Shown: in pieces, positions 36,201 to 48,340 of the stretch | Position numbering within the stretch: position 1 is the stretch's first letter | How the letters are laid out: the number at the start of each line of letters is the position of its first letter | Assembly: GCA_905250125.1 (NCBI GenBank) | Contig: CAJNOL010000913.1 | Coordinates: forward strand, 1-64,000 | Direction of reading: 5' to 3' | DNA length: 64,000 bases | Source of the DNA: Rotaria sordida | Lineage: Eukaryota > Rotifera > Eurotatoria > Philodinida > Philodinidae | Position numbers and translations under genes: made by a program | Notes under the pieces: model-generated | Databases searched by the model: none | The model's input: the letters and a program-made list of their open reading frames with translations, nothing else | What the model was told of the DNA's origin: nothing

Positions 36201-39200
36201 TTCATCATCAAATACACCATATAGTCATATTGTAACATCAGTTGATCATACAAATTCAATTGGTTCTCAAGGCCTTCGTGTAAATGATTATATATTACAA
36301 ATAAATGATGAAAATGTTGAATATTTAAATCATGAACAACTTGAAGATAAATTACGTCGTATAAATAATAGTGAAACAGTACGTTTCTTAGTTACAGATG
36401 GAAATGTTTATCGTGCATATAAACAAAGTTCACAAAATATTAAACCAAAATATGATATTATTGAACAACCAAAAATACAAACACCAAATATGAATTTACA
36501 ACAAATACCAAGACAATATCGTCTTCAACGAAATCCAGATTTTGAAGGTTATGGTTTTCGTGTACGTTCAAATCAACATTTAGATGGTACACCACATCAA
36601 ATTGTTTCTGTTGAACCATATTCACCAGCTGATATACAAGGTCTACGTGTTGGAGATTATATTTTACGTGTTAATAATCAAAGAGTTGAACATATGAATC
36701 CATCTGAATTTACTTCTTTAATGCAAAATTTAGTAAGAAATGATAATGTACGTGATGGAGCTTTATTTTTAGAAGTTATGGATGAAGATACATATCGATC
36801 AATAAATCATTTACCACCAGCATCACATCAATATCAACCACCTATAGATACTTTAGCACCAGACCGTCGAACACCAACACGTTCACCTTATGATTCATAT
36901 CAACCATCGGCAGTTATGGATGAATCTTATCCTAAAATGCGACAATGCTTTATTCGAGTAAAAGATTTTCTTGTTGTTGTTGTTGTTTTTTAATTTTTAT
37001 AATTTAGCCTTGGCCACATTATCGAGATCTTGGTTTTACTATTGTTCCAACACCAGCTACATCTGGTGGAGGCTATCAAATTCAACAACTTCGATTAGAT
37101 TCACCAGCTGCACATACACATGTTCGTAATGGTGATCATTTAATTCAAGTAAATAATATTAATGTTGAAGCAACTGAGTTTGCATATGTTCATCAACTTA
37201 TGAATGATTCATATCGTCGTGATGGTGAAGTTAGTTTACTTGTTATTGATGATATGGGTTATCAATGGTATAAACGTAATCATTATCGTATTGATCCATT
37301 ATCTCAAAGAGCTAATGTTACACGGTAAATAAAACAAACAAATCAATCTATCTATTACTAAACATGAAAATATTTGATTTAGTTTTTATTTAAAAAAACA
37401 CGATCTAAAACAAATGTTGAAGTGTAGAGGTTAATACTCGAACCTTTCCACACACGGTGACACAAACGGTAGTCAGAAACCGTCATGTGTTGTAATAGAT
37501 GCTAAGCAGAGACCATCACGGACAACTTAGTAACACTCTCCCACACTTCGCGTCACGGATCGTAACAGATGCTAGTCAGAGACACCCTAGCAACACTTCT
37601 CCACTCCCCCTTCAAATACTGTAACAGACGTTGATATACAATCGCATACCGTATATCAATAACGTTTCGTTACTACTTCCTTATTGCATTTCTCGAGGAT
37701 TAAGTAAAAGAATAGTACTCCGAAATAGATAGAATAAAACAATCATCCTGTAATTAGCAAGAGCAGTTGCATTGTTTTTCACATTTTAATTCCGTATAGC
37801 AAAGATGAAATCAGTACCGGTACGATATTCAGACTAGTCGATTGTCGGTGGATCGGTCGGTCCAATTCGTTTCGGTCTAACCTTTTCAAACTGGTACCGA
37901 TATCGATCGTCAAAAATTCAGACCGGTTCCATCTCTATATAAGGTATATGATATAACTTGGTATATCAAGTTTGCCACGTGATCAACCAAACTTTCCATA
38001 TCTAAACTATTCTTTTTTTAGTACTATAAATTATCGATGAATCATCCATTACTAGTAGACCGGCGAGTTATCGGTAGAACGGTCTACTGACAGGCTGATC
38101 AGTCTGATCTTTTCAGACTGATAGCTGTCATCAAAAATTCAGAGCAATTTCATCTCTGCTGTATAGGTCGTGTTAACAACTCGTTTTTTTTTAAATTTTT
38201 AGCCATGTTACACCTGAACATCAAGCTGTATATACATCAACTGATTCGAGTGTTATATCACCACCAATGCAGTATATACCTGTTGAACCGATGTCCGATC
38301 AAAAAGAAATTCAAATTCCACCAACACCATATCAACCGCCAATAACAACAAGTCGACCACCATCAGTTGGGCCACAAAATCGACCATATGCATATGCCAG
38401 TAAAATTTGAAAAACAAAATTAAATAAGAAATTTTCTAAATTATTTTTTTGTTTGTTAAGATGGTTATGTATCACCAACACGTGATCCATATTATCGACC
38501 ACCAGTAGCACCAAGTGTAACATCATCTTTAAATCGTCCACGTTTACCATTATCACGTGCTGCTGTTGATGTTGTTGATGAAAAATCAATGTTACGTTTT
38601 TGTCGTTTAAATACCGAACCCGGTCAAACGTTTGGTTTTGAATTAGCACAAGAAGATAATAAACATATTATTCGTAATGTTAAACCAGATTCACCAGCTG
38701 GTAAAAAGATTTTTAATTTAAATACATATATATATATATTTGTTTTTTTTCTTATATCTAGCTCGAGCTGGTTTACATAATGAAGATCGTTTAATTGAAG
38801 TAAATGATGAAAATGTTACTCATAAACCACATCGAGGTATTAAAGAGAAAAAAAAAGAACGAGATTCATCTTTTAAGTTTTTTTTTAAATTTATTTTCTA
38901 TAGATGTTGTTGCTTTAATAAAAAATGCTAGTAATAATGGTGTTGCACGTTTACTTATATCACCAAGTAATATAAAACCATTAAATAAACCTTCATCAAG
39001 AACATCAATTAAAACAAAATCATTGCCATCATTAAATGATGAACGTATATATAGTGATGGTAGAAACTTTGATCAATATACATCTTGGTCACCATATGAT
39101 GGTTCATTTGGTGGTCAACAACAACCACCAACAATGGTTAAATATTTATCAACATCACGTCTTGATCAAACTGGTGTAGCACAACCATTTTATTCAGACC

Positions 39201-40988
39201 GACCATATAGTGCTCATGGTTTTGATACATATCAACGGCAACCACCATTTCGATCAACATTTACTAGTCAATCATATTTACCTACGGAACCATGGCCTCG
39301 TAAGAATACGATTTTCCATATAGGAGAATTTTGCTCTTCATTTAACAGTTGGCGAAAGTTCACTAAATTTTTGCCAGCTATTTGGCGCCGATCATGAGGA
39401 CTTTCACTAATTGTTGGAGAATAGTATGAATGTATTATATATGCAAGGGGACCAGGTCTCGAAATCGAGCCACTTTTTCTGATGGTCCGGCCCAGGTCCA
39501 AACAAAACTTCGTTTACAAAGATTTTTTTTCTCAATAGACAGCTATTCCATATTTTACGGCTTTTATTAAAAGTGATGACTAAGGGAGTGGCTTCCTCCT
39601 CAGAGAAATGTTATGAAAATGTATTTTGAGAATTGTATTCATGACTGCAGTCCATCGGGTCCGGTCCAGTAGACTTTCGCCAATGACGAACTTCTGGTAA
39701 CAGAAAAAATAAGGCCATTTTATAGATCATTAGTCAATATTTGTGATAAGAATAAGAAAGTAGAGCCCACCGGGATCCAAAACTTTCGAATCCGAATCCG
39801 ATCGAGTTTGAGATCAACTAGACAGAGTTTAAAGGAAAGAGATAGGAAGATATATAGGAAAAAACATTCTACTCGCATCATAATGTCAATCTGAATAATG
39901 TATCTTATTATTTAATTTCTTTTTTTTTCTTTTAGGAAAATGTGTTCTTATTCGTGATCCAGGTTTTCATGGATGTGGTTTTCGAATGATTGAAAAAGAA
40001 AATTATGATACACCAATTGTTATTGAAGTACGTCAAAATAGTCCAGCTAAACGAAGGTATAAATATTATTTTTCTAGAATATTTATTCTTAATTTTTCTT
40101 TTTTTATAATTTAGTGGTTTAATTGAAGGTGATCATATAATCTATATTGAAAATCGTAATGTTCAAGCTATACGATCATTTGATGAAATGACACTTATAA
40201 TTCAACGAACATTTGAAGAAACAGGTCAAGTTACACTTATTACATTAACAGCACCAGGTTATCAAGTATTAAAACGTAAAGGTGGTTATTTACAACCCGA
40301 TCCATTTGATTATCAATTACCATACGTGAGAGAATTAGCGCCACGTTTATGTCGTATTATTTTATATAATCATGAACAAGATTTTGGTTTTACATTACAA
40401 CGTGGTAATCCAATACATATTAAAGATGTCCATCCAGGTTCACCAGCATATGAATATGGTTTACGAGCAAATGATAAAATAATTGAATTAAATGGTCATG
40501 ATACAGCAACATTATCATCCGAACAAATTATAGATACAATTGAAACAAGTAAACGACGACGACAATTAGATATATTAGTTATTGATTCAGCTGGTTTTGA
40601 ATTTTCAATAAAACATGCTATACCAATAAATTCACTCTTACCATTTGTTCAACCAGGACAAAGACGAGGTAAAATATATTTTTTTTATTCAATTTTTGAT
40701 TTATCTATCTATCTATCTCACATTGCTCAGTTATTAAATATGAGCAACATTTTCAACATTATCCAAGCAGATTTGGCTTGACTGAGCACAGTCTTTATTA
40801 ATTTCAGTGAGTGCGTGGGTAAAATATCACCATTGCACATTCTTCTTTCACTTGGTTGCATGATTTTTCAGCACATTTATATATCACTAAACTTTGGGAG
40901 TCAGTTTTCTTAAAATATTTAATTTCTTTTTTTGGAATTTTTAGCTGTAAGCAGTCGACGTGTTCAACAAGAAGCTGTTTATTTATAA
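33209..40988 (+). CDS. Multi-PDZ scaffold protein (nine PDZ domains)
   Basis: Twelve exons (33209-34001, 34256-34546, 35623-35889, 35957-36957, 37008-37324, 38203-38399, 38461-38700, 38762-38836, 38904-39299, 39936-40056, 40115-40668, 40945-40988) encode 1431 residues made almost wholly of PDZ domains. Approximate residue positions: 15-100, 140-225, 330-415, 505-600, 640-740, 784-880, 1000-1085, 1193-1280, 1300-1390. Each keeps the pattern of GFGF/GFEL-type carboxylate loop, SPA, G(L)..(N/D)D.(I/L)..(I/V)N and a final beta strand. The seventh (FCRLNTEPGQTFGFEL; NEDRLIEVNDENV) closely resembles NHERF/PDZK1 domains. Such proteins cluster channels and receptors under membranes by binding C-terminal tails. 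Linkers are Pro/Ser/Thr-rich. The protein ends QEAVYL, a hydrophobic-X-hydrophobic tail of the class II PDZ-ligand type. The start could be 33209 or the in-frame ATG at 33215. No exact orthologue recognised. Confidence 0.88.
35081..35556. mobile_element. TIR element with TTTTCAGCAC iterons, PDZ-gene intron 2
   Basis: Inverted arms of about 85 bp (about 35085-35165 and 35447-35550) are nearly identical in reverse complement (CACTAGGAATAATCAGCACG; GCGAACGTCCATCATC). The motif TTTTCAGCAC is iterated several times in each arm. The core is unusually GC-rich and G/T-skewed (GTGGGTGTAAGTGAG-like units). The right arm carries an extra iteron. Non-autonomous; family not assigned. Confidence 0.8.
37413..37785. 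repeat. Unassigned insert in PDZ-gene intron 5
   Basis: About 370 bp less AT-rich than its surroundings, with ACGGTGACAC, repeated GTAACAGATGCTAG-type blocks and TGTTGAAGTGTAG at the left edge, ending near TTTTTCACA. The length and TG...CA edges would suit a solo LTR, but no flanking target duplication is visible, so the class is open. Confidence 0.25.
37806..38160. repeat. Diverged direct repeat of about 110 bp, two copies
   Basis: Segments 37835-37935 and 38055-38157 align collinearly: both have a GGTCGGT/CGGTCTAC block, a CTTTTCA-ACTG block, then GTCAAAAATTCAGA and TTTCATCTCT/TTCCATCTCT. The same end block (GGTCGTAAAAGATCCAGACC, TTATCTCT) is found at 51180-51214. Confidence 0.5.
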
Positions 40989-42248
40989 ATATATAAATAT
41001 AATTAAAACGATCAATGAACATTGACGTTTTCTTCACACAAAAAAAAAAAAAACAAAACTTGTTATTTTGTATTTTGTTATGTATACATGAGAATTTTTT
41101 TCTAATATTGAACAGTTTTTTTTTTTTTCTAAAATAATTCTTCCATTGATCAAAATTTATATTCATGCTTATTATTAATTTCTTTCTCTCTCTCTCTTTC
41201 TTTCTCATTGTAGTAGTATTAGTTTGTTTGTATGTGCGCTCGGTGACAACTTGCTCTCTATGTTTTTCTTATTGTTCATTTGTGCAAGTCTCTCTTTCTC
41301 TCTCTACCTCTTTTAGTTTTAACATATGGCAATCATTGATTGATTGAAATATGCAACATTCGATTCTATGTTGTGAAATATTTGATTCGCTGAAAAGAAA
41401 AAAAAAACTATACAAATCAAAACTTGGTAGCATGGATGTGTGTATTATTCGCTATTTATTCTTATTATTATATTGACAGTATTTGTTTTCACATGTCTTT
41501 TTGTTTTTTGTGATTTTCCACTATTCGTTTCTTTCGCTATTATTATTATTATTGCTCTGCACTGCTCTGTTTCTTTTTCTTTTTTTTCTTTTTGTACTAT
41601 TTGGATACTTTATTGTGCGTTCATATATACATTCCAACGTTTTCTTTTGTTGACACTGCAGGTTTTTTTTTTTTTTAATATGAATGAGTTTCACCTATTG
41701 GACTCTTTTTTTTTTTTTGTTTTTAAATTAGGTAAAAAAAAAACAATGATCAAGCTTTTTCTTTTTTTTTTCTTGATGAAAGTTGAATTTTCTTATTCAT
41801 ATTGTACGCAGATTAAATTCTATGAAAAAAAAAATACTAATAATGAAATATTTACTTGTGAGAATTTAGATTTTTCAACATATATACATAAAAAACAAAA
41901 ATATTTTTCATTTACAATATCAATTCGTTTTATGGTCATATGAAACCTTAGATTATTTAAAGTTATATAGTATTTCTAAAATATTTGAAGAGCTTTATAG
42001 AATTTATTTTTTTTGGTTTGCAACAAATATTTTATAAGTTTAATCAAACGACAGAAAAAAAAATCGCTACTAAAAATCTGATCGTTGAAAGTTTTTGAGG
42101 CATCTGACACAATTTACTTTAATGTGAAACGAAGTCAACATGGCTAAATCTATTAGATGTTATACACTAAAATCTTATAGGATGTGGATCTGAGTACAAA
42201 TGAGAGTGTAGATTTCCCGGCGCAGGATATCAAGATAAACTCTGAAGA
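40989..42248. other. Intergenic region after the PDZ gene
   Basis: AT-rich 3' flank with poly-T tracts and CT runs (41180-41205, 41290-41310). The long open frame at 41440-41943 is low-complexity Phe/Ile/Leu-rich translation of T-rich DNA and is not supported as a gene. Confidence 0.5.
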
Positions 42249-43220
42249 TATAACAGGTGATGCAAAAGTTTTTGCAAAAATGTCGTTCCATTGTTCCTTG
42301 GTTAAACATGTTTGGAAGAAATCGGAAATACCTATTTAAGAATCTGCGTCGAAAGTGGTTGCTAACTGTATAATCAAAAAAGTTGTACCATGTATCGACT
42401 TGGAGTAACAAACACTACTAAAATGTACATTGTAAAAGAAAAACTGTTCAAAACGACTGTGGCAAAATGATCAATCCCTCTGTATTTTGTGATATCCTTC
42501 GGCTCATTTTATCACAATGTTGTGCTCTTCTATCTATTAGAATATATGTTCTATTTTCAGGAATCAATATAATGAATACTATTGAAATTTTTGAAACAAC
42601 ATTGCCAAACAAAAATAACTTCGAAGTTCTCATCATTTTCAAGTTGATGTCCATTTTGTATTGGTCAGTGCTCGCTTTTGCCATTTCTGTGAGTTGGCAA
42701 CATAAGAGCTGGAGTATACTTGTAGCTCGAGTATCCTGAATCAACATTGTATCTATTTTGAATAGCAATGGTGACATTTGGATCTCGAAAAAATCTTATC
42801 AGACCCTCATCAGTTTCACATTCGGTTTTAGTGCGTTGTTTTCAGTTTCCTTTTTTCGTGTTATCCAAAGCGATCACGTACGATTTTCTATCAAGTTCGT
42901 AGAGAATTAAACAGCAAATTTAACGAAATAAAGAGCAGAAATATACAATGGACTACATGGGAGAAAATCAAAAAATAATGAGAGAACAGTTCCTTTCTCT
43001 CACAACTACATTAAGATGTTTTTCCAGCGTATATTTTAGTAGTGTTTAAAGATGAGTTTTTTACTCGAAGCCAATACATGTTAAAACTTTTCTGATCATA
43101 CAGTTAGAAAGTGCTTTCAATGCAGATTCCTAATAGGTATTTTTGATTTCTCTTCAACTTGTTTTAGCCAAGGAAACATAAAGCGACATTTTTGCAAAAA
43201 CTTTTGCATCACTCGTTATA
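42249..43220. mobile_element. Tc1/mariner-like non-autonomous element, about 190-bp TIRs
   Basis: A 972-bp element whose ends 42249-42445 and 43020-43220 pair: TATAACAGGTGATGCAAAAG on the left, the complement of TATAACGAGTGATGCAAAAG on the right, continuing through TTTTTGCAAAAATGTCG and ATACCTATT. TA at both outer edges fits the TA target preference of Tc1/mariner elements. The core (42.45-43.0 kb) has overlapping frames of about 100 codons on both strands but no recognised domain. Confidence 0.75.
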
Positions 43221-43360
43221 AGCATGGAACTGAGTATCGATCTCGTTACACGAAAATCGTTAGTTTAGTGGCATATGGGTGTCGCGAATCCATTAAGTGA
43301 ATATTCTAATAGCTATATTGTGAATCTTGATACTCGAGTTATGGATACTGTGACGTCCAT

Positions 43361-43781
43361 CAATAACTTTTAATAGGAACAAGATAAAGAGTTGCGGTTT
43401 TCACCATTCGAAAGAGCAATGTCCGGACCATTGATCGGTATAGATCTCATTAAGAACAAAGATGCTTTTTTATAGATATCTTGGGATTAATACTTTTTCC
43501 TTTCAGTATTTTTACAATAATCTCAACTGAAATTTAAAATTAACATTTTTTTATTATTATTATCCGCTTAGAATAAGAGATTGAGAAATAATGAAATATG
43601 TGATAATTTTATAGCGAAAAACAAAAAGGTAATTTGAGTTGAGATTATTGTGAAAATACTCAAACGGAAAAAGTGTCTTTCATCTTAATGAATTCTATAG
43701 CGATGAATGGCCCTGATATTGCTCTTTCGAATGGTGAAAACCGCAGCTCTCTATCTCGTTCCTATCATCAAAAGTTATTCG
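43361..43781. mobile_element. MITE with about 140-bp TIRs
   Basis: A 421-bp palindromic element: 43361-43506 (AATAACTTTTAATAGGAACA, then GCGGTTTTCACCATTCGAAA) pairs with 43625-43781. It stands 140 bp right of the preceding element. Parts of its termini recur at about 19352-19405 and 58066-58130, so it belongs to a dispersed family. Confidence 0.75.
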
Positions 43782-46036
43782 AAAAATAGTAATCTGTCTT
43801 TTATTTTGGATCATATAATAGTTATGTTCGTCTTTAAGACTACGACTATGTCTCAACAGGTGTACGACCGTCTTTTATCAACGATGAAGAAAAAAGCTGA
43901 TTTTATCTTCCTCATATGCCGTAAATAATAAAAAGCCATAGTTTTTTTTTTCTAAAGTCCAAATAATAACCGATTAATCACATCAAAACTGGATCGATTT
44001 TGATGACATTGAGATGCACATGTTTGTTCCCATACCGTCAATATAATCCACTCATTTCATTTATCTCATAATCGTCGAACATAGATTTTAAATTCTTTTC
44101 TCATAAATGCAATATTTTATCATTCTATGTAATAAGAACGTAGTACTTTAGCAAAGTAATAAATCTACATCACCATTAAGAAATTTCACTTTAATCTTCA
44201 GTTTCAAAAAGTAATCTTTAACTCCAAAAATTATCTGAATAAATAAAGATCACATCTAGTGTTAATGTTGACATACCGTGTGACACTGCATTCATTCGAT
44301 TTAGTACGCTAATCCTAACGTTGTTTGTATCACGTTTAATTGTAAAGATTAAACAAGTATTAATCCAAACGAGAAACAAGTTTCATATAAATCATTTTTA
44401 GATACAATGTGTAATATAGAATTGACTTTGAATTAACGAAGAATTTTTAATTTTTAGTCTGTAAAAGTTTTTTTTCTTTTATGTTAAAGAAAAGAAGATA
44501 ATTGGAGAAAGTAAAGCAATATTGTAAGGAAATAAGATTACTTTTGATGATATTATAGTGGGAAGAAGAATTAATATTGAAATTAAAGAGTATCATAGCA
44601 TTTCTTTATGTCTACCGTTCTTTTTTTTTTTTACAGACAAGACTTGTTGAACAATTTCCTGTTCATCTACAGAAAATTCTAGCTTAGAATATTTTCTATT
44701 AAAAATACTTCATAATTTCTCTTGCTCTTCCTTTCCTTTTTGCATTCATTTTATGGTGTAGATCTACAATCTATTTTAAATGACAAGAGAAATCTAACCT
44801 GCAGTTATTTATCATTTATATAAAGATTTTTTTCCTTTCCGTCGTTCAATTAGGGTAACGGACAAATATTCCTACCTTTTTCATGTATAAAAACGATTAT
44901 GGAAGTAATGCATATATAGATAATATGTATTTACAAAAAAAGAAATCTAACACTTCTCATTCTACAAATATTTTGTATATATACTCTTATAGAGAGTACT
45001 ATTGTGTATCATCATCTTAAGTTTTCTTCGTTTATCTCAATAAGAAAAGAGTTAAACAAGGGTGTTTTTTCTACATTTTATTTTATAATCTGCCAAAGAT
45101 TTTCTTTAAGGTCGACGCTTCTAACATACGAGCTAATCACTACATTATTATTAGTAAATTAAAAATTCAATTGAGCATATCTTGAATCAATTGTCTGATA
45201 CAAATGTCATTTTTTTTTTATAAAATAATCTCTTCTTTTTGTTTCGTAATTCTTATGGCAAATAAACGTACTTGTCAAGTATATCATTATGATAAGAGTC
45301 ATATATCTGAATGTATGATAGACACGACATGCACTTATGACCAACAATATTCGATGAATGAAGTTCAAAAGTTCACATACTCAATTCAAACAATGATATG
45401 ATAAGATCTTGTATGGTCTTAATGTAAACATTAAACAATTTAAATGAAAGAAAATCTAATTCTATCTAATCAAATTGATCAAAATTATTTCATCACCACT
45501 GCATAGACAATGTATTTTGCACTCCAAAAAAAAGTATCCATGTGATAACTACTACTGGTAGTCTGAGCAAACATGCGACATAAGTTATTAATGAAAAAAA
45601 TTGAAACTAAGATTTCAATTTCGTTTTCCTTATCTTGTATCAAGCGATACTACATAAGGTCTTCAAAGATAAGACATGTTAATTTAAAAGATTTATCTTT
45701 ACTATTGTCATACTATGAGTTTTACTGTCTGACTTATTGTTTATATAATTGTAAAAAATTTCGGTTGAAAATTAGCTGATCACAAGTTCTGATCACATTT
45801 AATGAAAATAAAGAGATATTTTTAATTATCTTGGCCAACAATTTTTCATTTGTTTGATAAGTTAAATTGCGCTAGATATAATCACTTAGTCCAAAATCAT
45901 ATTATGCAAAGTCTGGTGAAAACAGTGGGTGTGATATTATATCGATACCATGTTGGGGTGTGGGTGTGAGTGTAGCTATGATTGAAACGTTACTCAAACC
46001 CAATATCGAAAGCTACTTTTTGTTTTAAAATAAATT
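43782..46036. other. Gene-free AT-rich region
   Basis: About 2.25 kb with no supported coding region. Open frames (for example 45204-45401) lack homology. No repeat structure stood out apart from short GTGTGGGTGTGAGTG-type DNA at 45955-45972. Confidence 0.45.
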
Positions 46037-46265
46037 TTATAAGTCTTTTAAAAAAAGACTAATGTATCTGAATGCGCACGCAAATGTACATTGCTTGTGA
46101 AAATTATAGCAAAAGATAAAAACAACTCGATCGTGTACTGATTTATACCATAGAACATCCTAAAAGAATATTTTAATAGAAGAATAAATTTGTTTATTTC
46201 TTCAGTTCTTACTTCAGGAATGTCAAAAACATCACGAATATCACTTTCACTAAGAGTTCCATCAA

Positions 46266-46701
46266 TAGGGATGCACCAGTCCCAGTCTTGAATTAGTATA
46301 TTGTCATACAATGATTCTTAGGCTGTTGAAGTACTGATATAAACTATAACACTGAATCCATTGGCTAATCATATATATCTATATATCAATCGTTATAATT
46401 TAGAATACTATAAATAAATTTCATGTCTTCAGGGTGTGGGTGTGGCTAGGGTGTAGGTGTGTGGATGTGGGTGTTGTTTGGATGGATGTGGGGGTGGATG
46501 TTGTTTGGATGTGGGAATGGTTAGAATGACAATAACGACACCCATACCAACATCAAACCCACACCCACACCCACACCCACACCCTTAGAAAAGAGGGAAG
46601 TACTGATTGATTAGCGGAATAAACGTCAAATGACTAAGTACCCAGTTGGACTGGGTATCCAGTCCGACTGGGACCCAGTTACTGGCACTGGTGTACCCCT
46701 A
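46266..46701. mobile_element. hAT-like MITE inside the Arf-like gene
   Basis: A 436-bp element with inverted ends TAGGGATGCACCAGTCCCAG and the complement of TAGGGGTACACCAGTGCCAG, flanked by a perfect 8-bp duplication TCCATCAA (46258-46265 and 46702-46709). Short TAGGG-type TIRs and an 8-bp duplication identify the hAT superfamily. The core holds GGGTGTGGGTGTGG and the complementary ACCCACACCC arrays and CTGGGTATCCAGTCCGACTG blocks; no transposase. Confidence 0.88.
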
Positions 46702-46824
46702 TCCATCAAGATCCGTTTTTGTTAACAATATCATAATTGGCATATAAGAAAAATTTTTGTTCATCAATAAATTCTATTAAAAAAAAATAATTGTTTTACA
46801 TAAAAAATAATGTAATACATACTG

Positions 46825-48340
46825 CACTAATCGACGATCTTGCCCTATTCTTTCCAGGTTCTTGTTTTTCTTGGTTTTCAGACAAGATTCTTGCCTGAAG
46901 AAACTGATCTTGCCTTTCTGACAAGATTCGTGTAGACCGAATCTTGGCTGGTGAGGCAAGAAGTTCTTCTCCAGACAAGATTCTTATATTCTTGTCTTCT
47001 TGCCTGATTCTTGCTTTTCATGAATTCTTGTCTGATTCTTATTCTTCTTGATGTTCTTGCCTAATTCTTTTTTTCTTAGATTCTTGTCTGTTTCTTATTT
47101 CTTGTGTTTCTTGGCTGATTCTGGTCACATTAAAAAGCCTTTTGTAGATTATTATTACTTTCTTTTTCATATCATTTTATTATAAGTTTTGCACACCGTG
47201 TACAAAAAAATGTAAAAAAAACAAAAAAATACTTTTAATTTCACATGTTATTAAAGCAGTTTCAGTTTTTTAACACAAAAAAAACAAAATTTTCATTATC
47301 AAAAAAAAAATGCTTATTTTTTCAAACTTCATCATCGTCGTATGTTGAGCTAGCTCAATTAAAATAAGTTATTTACCATTTGTTCAACTAGTAAACGATG
47401 TAGAGATAATTGAGTACGATGATGTTGCTCTTTTTTCTTAGCACGTCATCGACGTTGTTTATCTGTATGTGGTGATGACTCTAAAAAAGATAGTATGGGA
47501 GCCAAAAAGATATAAAGTGCATATAGATATTACCTATATTACCAAGAGCATTATCAAACAATAATTTTTTGAACGAATCGAGATTTTCTTCGTCCGTTAA
47601 AAAAAACACTTTTGTGGATAATGAAAGAAAATCCAAAAAAAAATAAAATAGAAAGATATGGATTGGTAAAATATCGAAATGTGTTCAATAAGTGTAAGTT
47701 TTCTGAAAACAAAGGAAAAAAAGATATCATATATTCCATTGTTTTGTCGATATTGAATGGAAATTTTTTCTATACATTCAATTGAAATAATGAGTTGCTA
47801 GATGTTGTTTGAATGAAATGAACGCTTTAGGAAAAGTACATATTCAAAGTGAATTGTACTACCTATCGAATCAATAATGAATAAATAACGTTCAGACATT
47901 GCCTTTATATATTTGATCATACAAAGACAACATCACGTGCCGTTGATCTTGGAAAGCTGCCAAGAATCTGTTTCTTTCCTATCATAAGAATCTTGTCTGA
48001 ATACTAAAAAATTTAAAATATCTTATATTTCTTTCCAGTTTCTGTTTTTTTTTATAATTTTCAGGCAAGATTCTTTTGATCTTGAACTTCAGACAGAATT
48101 CTTTTTAAAAGAATACAAAAAGATTCTTGTCTGAACGTTAAATATATCTTGAATATCTTATGGTTCTTGCCTGACTATTTTATTTCTGATTAATTAGACG
48201 AGATTCTTGTCATTTTGAAATTCAGACAAGATTCTTTTTACTTTCCTGTCGAAAAGAATCTTGCCTGAATACAGGAATCTTGTCTGAAAGTAAAGAAAAA
48301 CAAGAACCTGGAAAGAATAGGGCAAGATCGTCGATTAGTG
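46825..48340. mobile_element. CACTA-like (CMC/EnSpm) element in the Arf-like gene
   Basis: A 1516-bp element whose two ends both start CACTAATCGACGATCTTGCC and stay identical for about 48 bp, then match again after a 3-base difference. It is flanked by TG on each side (46823-46824, 48341-48342), a 2-bp target duplication. Both subterminal zones (46860-47115 and 47975-48300) are packed with TTCTTG(C/T)CTGA-type units in both orientations. CACTA termini, 2-3-bp duplications and dense subterminal repeats are hallmarks of the CMC/EnSpm group. The core, read on the minus strand at 47340-47640, contains a coding-like stretch with an apparent intron. No intact transposase. Confidence 0.85.
47348..47639 (-). 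other. Coding-like core of the CACTA-like element
   Basis: On the minus strand, 47639-47532 reads LSLSTKVFFLTDEENLDSFK, then KLLFDNALGNI, followed by a GT...AG intron-like gap (about 47531-47481) and then SSPHTDKQRR, one in-frame TGA, and RAKKKEQHHRTQLSLHRLLVEQ. Amino-acid composition and codon use resemble real genes, unlike the surrounding element. It could be a fragment of the element's own protein or a captured host exon pair. Family not recognised. Confidence 0.4.

Noticed and set aside
41440-41943. 167-codon open frame
   Set aside because: Composed of Phe/Ile/Leu from T-rich DNA; no homology, and the codon pattern differs from the real genes.
42448-42777. Overlapping open frames of about 100 codons on both strands
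   Set aside because: They lie inside the palindromic element at 42249-43220 and show no transposase or other motif.
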